Source: Pseudomonas sp. L5B5 (GTDB lineage Bacteria; Pseudomonadota; Gammaproteobacteria; Pseudomonadales; Pseudomonadaceae). Taken from it: a stretch of DNA of 64,000 nt. Below the pieces are notes generated by a model that was given only the letters and a program-made list of their open reading frames with translations, was not told the DNA's origin and did no database searches. Numbering within the stretch: position 1 is the first letter of the stretch; each line of letters opens with the position of its first letter. Made by a program: the position numbers and the translations under genes. Positions 61,834 through 64,000 of this stretch are shown here, piece by piece. The stretch is taken from assembly GCF_020520285.1 (NCBI RefSeq), contig NZ_CP084742.1, positions 4,092,001-4,156,000 on the forward strand. The letters are read 5' to 3'.

Positions 61834-62751
61834 TCACTTCTTCAGGGTCAGCAAGATGCCCAGCGAGCCACTGACATCCTTGTAGTCCTTGAATGTCTTG
61901 GCCTTGGACGTGTTCGGCGCGATGGTCACGGGCGTCACTTTCTCGCCCTTCTTGGGGGCATAGCTGGAAAATGCCAGATCGCTCAACTTGCGCCAGCTTT
62001 CCATCAAGTCGATGTTGTAGCTCTGCACTGGCCGCCCCTCTCCCTCCTTGACAATGTTCTGCTGGATATCGCGACCGATGGAGTACTTGAAGCGGGAGCC
62101 TTCGATCAACATGGGGATGACGACCAGCAACGCCTTCCTCGCGCCCTTGCCCTCTCTGCCACCGCTGGGATCCAGCGCGAGCTTGTTGAGTGAACTGGTA
62201 AGCACCACCCATCCATAGTTGATGTCGGTCCGATCAACCTCCTTGGTTTCCAGTTGCTGGTAGCTCCCGCCAAAACTCAACTTCACCTTCGGCTGGAGAT
62301 CAGGGCCGGTCTGGTCCTTGAGCTCGTAGTAAGTAGCGCCAACCTTATAGCCGACCACATACAGGTCCCGTAGATTGATATAGAACCTGACGACCTCTTT
62401 CTGGTTGTCGTCCAAGAACCTCAGGCTGGCAAACTTGCCACTCGCGGCAACCTGGCTTTCCGTCACCGGGTTGAGCACACCCTTCCAGTCCAGCGCCTTG
62501 GCCAGTTGCTTCTGGATCAGCGTCAACGCGCTCTCGTATCCTTTGGCAGTGTCCGCGTTGTCCTTGGTCGGCATCGAACAGGCGATGTCCAGCGGCGCCT
62601 TGGTATCCGGCACGCTGCACACATCACTGGCAAATGCCCCCTGGGCCAGGAATATCAGCGCGCCCGCCAGCCACCACGTGCCTTTGCCTCTGGAGCGCAG
62701 CGCAGCGCCCCGGGACAGTGAGTTTCCTGTTTCAACTTCAGAGCTATTCAT
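61834..62751 (-). CDS. Secreted ribosome-inactivating protein (RIP) family protein
   Basis: A 305-residue exported protein with the signature of rRNA N-glycosidases (ricin A, Shiga toxin A, plant RIPs). The signal peptide is long, with hydrophobic core WWLAGALIFLAQGAFA. Numbered from the ATG at 62751, the active-site set is Y142 (VVGYKVGATYYEL), Y164 (SFGGSYQQLE), E217 and R220 (LIEGSRFKYSI) and W253 (LMESWRKLSDL). All five lie in family order and spacing. Two cysteines near the mature N-terminus could pair. RIPs remove one adenine from the sarcin-ricin loop of large rRNA. GGAGG precedes ATG 62751. Target organism and export route beyond the periplasm are unknown. Confidence 0.85.
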   Translation of the reverse strand: MNSSEVETGNSLSRGAALRSRGKGTWWLAGALIFLAQGAFASDVCSVPDTKAPLDIACSMPTKDNADTAKGYESALTLIQKQLAKALDWKGVLNPVTESQVAASGKFASLRFLDDNQKEVVRFYINLRDLYVVGYKVGATYYELKDQTGPDLQPKVKLSFGGSYQQLETKEVDRTDINYGWVVLTSSLNKLALDPSGGREGKGARKALLVVIPMLIEGSRFKYSIGRDIQQNIVKEGEGRPVQSYNIDLMESWRKLSDLAFSSYAPKKGEKVTPVTIAPNTSKAKTFKDYKDVSGSLGILLTLKK

Positions 62752-62921
62752 GTTCGCCTCCATGGCGTGTTCAGTAAGATCACAGCAGCCCAGGACATGG
62801 CTGCCTGACTCGGCGGCGCAGCCATGCCGAGGGGGAACAGACCCCGCAGCACACTAAACAGGACACCCTGCAGCCCGGCAGCCGGAAAGGCTTCCCGAGC
62901 GGCAAACAAAGGAGCACGGCA

Positions 62922-63278
62922 ATGCCCAGAACACCCGGCACACTGGAGAAGATCTTCTATGCGGCGCACGCCTACCTGCCGAGCTACGAGCAAGGCGCCG
63001 ACCTGATCATCGTCAGGGCCGCGGATGGCCAGCTCTGGGGCCTGGCCTGCGAATTCGATCTGTGCACCCGGGACATCCGGCATGCCACCGTGAGCGGCTC
63101 GCAGCCCTTCGATGCAGCCGATCCGAAGTTCGCCGAGGCCCGCTGGCGCCATCACCACGACGACATCGGCCTGCTGCCCGCGAGCTGGGAAGACTTGATG
63201 AACGCCGGGTTGGCGGACTGCATCGCCGGCTACCAGCTACAAAGCCAGCTGGGGATCCAGCCCTTCCCCCGGGGTTGA
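62922..63278 (+). CDS. Unrecognised 118-residue protein divergent from the RIP gene
   Basis: A cytoplasmic-looking protein (no signal peptide) with a strong ribosome site (AAAGGAG, 7 bases before ATG 62922). It contains GADLIIVRAADGQLWGLACE, a His-rich stretch WRHHHDDIGLLPASWEDL and a terminal IQPFPRG. The layout of two short beta-rich halves is not matched to any family I know. It shares a 170-base divergent promoter region with the RIP gene. An immunity or accessory role is possible but rests on position only. Confidence 0.6.
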   Translation: MPRTPGTLEKIFYAAHAYLPSYEQGADLIIVRAADGQLWGLACEFDLCTRDIRHATVSGSQPFDAADPKFAEARWRHHHDDIGLLPASWEDLMNAGLADCIAGYQLQSQLGIQPFPRG

Positions 63279-63323
63279 AGGGCTGCATCTAACCGGCGCC
63301 CGTTGCGGACGCCGGTCCTGCCA

Positions 63324-64000
63324 CTAGTGACGTGGAATCACGTTGCCCAGGTCGTCGTTGGAGGTGCTCTGCAGGCGCCCGTCACGCAGCCCGGCCACAT
63401 CCGCGGCCTTCACCGATGCGCCTTGATTGCCCCAACTGCTGCGGATGAAGTTGACCACGTCGGCCACCTCCTGGTCCGACAGCCGCCAGGCGAAGGGCGG
63501 CATGGTGAGGGTCGACGGCGCGCTGTGGGTGGCCGGCAGGGTGCCGCCCTTGAGCACGATGTGGATCAGCGAGGTAGCGTCCTCCGATTGCAGCACCGGG
63601 TTGCCCGCCAGCGCCGGGAACACCCGGGTGTAGCCATGGCCATCGGTGCGGTGGCAGGCGGCGCAGTTGTCGATGTAGACCGAGGCTCCCGGCTTGCTGT
63701 CGTCGCCTTTCCACAGGGCGTCGGCCACCTGCTTGTCGTACTGGTGCGGCTGGTCCTTGGGGTCATTGGCCGGCAGCGACTTGAGGTAGCGGGCGATGGC
63801 TGTCAGGTCCTGGTCGGTCATGTACTGCATGCTGTGGACCACCACGTCGCTCATGCCGCCGAACACCGCGCTGCGATCACTGCGGCCGGTCTTGAGGAAC
63901 TGCACCAGCTGCTCTTCGCTCCAGCTGCCCAGGCCGTCCTTGTGATCGCCGCGCAGGCTCTTGGCGATCCAGCCTTCCAGCGGCGCACTGCCGGACAGGA
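63324..64000 (-). CDS. Multiheme cytochrome c subunit of a membrane dehydrogenase (gluconate/alcohol type), 5' part beyond window
   Basis: The reading frame is open to the window edge; 225 codons of the C-terminal part are visible. It contains one heme site CAACH in VYIDNCAACHRTDGHGYTRV, a Met ligand region (TMPPFAWRLSD) and the family stretches GWIAKSLRGDHKDGLGSWSE and FGGMSDVVVHSMQYMTDQDL, which normally sit between hemes two and three. This matches the triheme cytochrome subunit of periplasmic flavin- or PQQ-linked dehydrogenases such as gluconate 2-dehydrogenase. Hemes one and two and the signal peptide would be upstream. The specific substrate is not known. Confidence 0.85.
   Translation of the reverse strand, partial: LSGSAPLEGWIAKSLRGDHKDGLGSWSEEQLVQFLKTGRSDRSAVFGGMSDVVVHSMQYMTDQDLTAIARYLKSLPANDPKDQPHQYDKQVADALWKGDDSKPGASVYIDNCAACHRTDGHGYTRVFPALAGNPVLQSEDATSLIHIVLKGGTLPATHSAPSTLTMPPFAWRLSDQEVADVVNFIRSSWGNQGASVKAADVAGLRDGRLQSTSNDDLGNVIPRH

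Noticed and set aside
62752..62763. RIP start at ATG 62763
   Set aside because: The GGAGG ribosome site lies between this ATG and ATG 62751, so the downstream start is better placed.

Overview
This window comes from a fluorescent-group Pseudomonas chromosome (P. fluorescens / protegens / chlororaphis type). The evidence is the high-GC coding style, many proteins that resemble P. aeruginosa products, and known Pseudomonas neighbourhoods: algB-kinB, the ersA position between yihA and polA, znuA/zur-znuCB, metNIQ and a caa3 oxidase operon. There are no rRNA, tRNA, CRISPR, transposase or phage genes. Apart from one low-GC island near 62-63 kb it looks like core chromosome.

Layout. 1-3.3 kb: end of the proton-translocating transhydrogenase operon (pntA2-pntB) and an acetyl-CoA hydrolase/CoA-transferase. 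3.3-7.5 kb: small proteins, namely two DUF1127 genes sharing GTAC-core operator-like repeats, then three tandem DUF2388 exported proteins coupled to a large DUF4105 protein with a HELTH motif. 7.7-15 kb: a GFA-type protein, a CitMHS citrate transporter, TerC, a Na/Pi cotransporter-PhoU fusion, a membrane-anchored M16 peptidase and a DUF5924/DUF2914 membrane protein. 15-18.6 kb: a four-gene Mla/Mce-type lipid ABC transporter. 18.6-23 kb (minus strand): an SpmA/SpmB-like fusion, gltP, an Ivy-like lysozyme inhibitor, DUF1328 and a small membrane protein. 23.2-26.6 kb: algB-kinB behind a probable AlgU promoter.

26.6-34 kb (minus strand): an EAL phosphodiesterase, AmpDh2-like amidase, the diguanylate cyclase DgcP, an EEP-family hydrolase, dsbA and two cytochromes c. 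34.2-38 kb: yihA and polA flank an AlgU-driven small RNA matching ErsA in position, length and promoter type. 38-43 kb: DUF2782, thrB, and zinc homeostasis genes znuA // zur-znuC-znuB around a Zur-box-like site. 43-48 kb: a lipoprotein, catalase HPII (katE) and the methionine importer metNIQ. 48.4-57 kb: a complete caa3-type (aa3 family) cytochrome oxidase operon with heme A/O synthesis and copper assembly genes, reading on the minus strand from a sigma-S-like promoter, with two translationally coupled mini-ORFs at subunit junctions. 57-60.5 kb: a conserved hypothetical, a SulP anion transporter and a beta-carbonic anhydrase. 60.7-61.8 kb: a radical SAM (SplB-like) gene under a perfect LexA palindrome. 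The window ends inside a cytochrome c subunit gene of a membrane dehydrogenase.

Most striking item: the gene at 61834-62751 encodes a secreted protein with the full active-site signature of ribosome-inactivating proteins (ricin / Shiga toxin A-chain N-glycosidases): the two tyrosines, the E-x-x-R pair and the tryptophan are all present. RIP genes are rare in bacteria, and this one sits in a stretch with lower GC than its neighbours, divergent from an unrecognised small gene.
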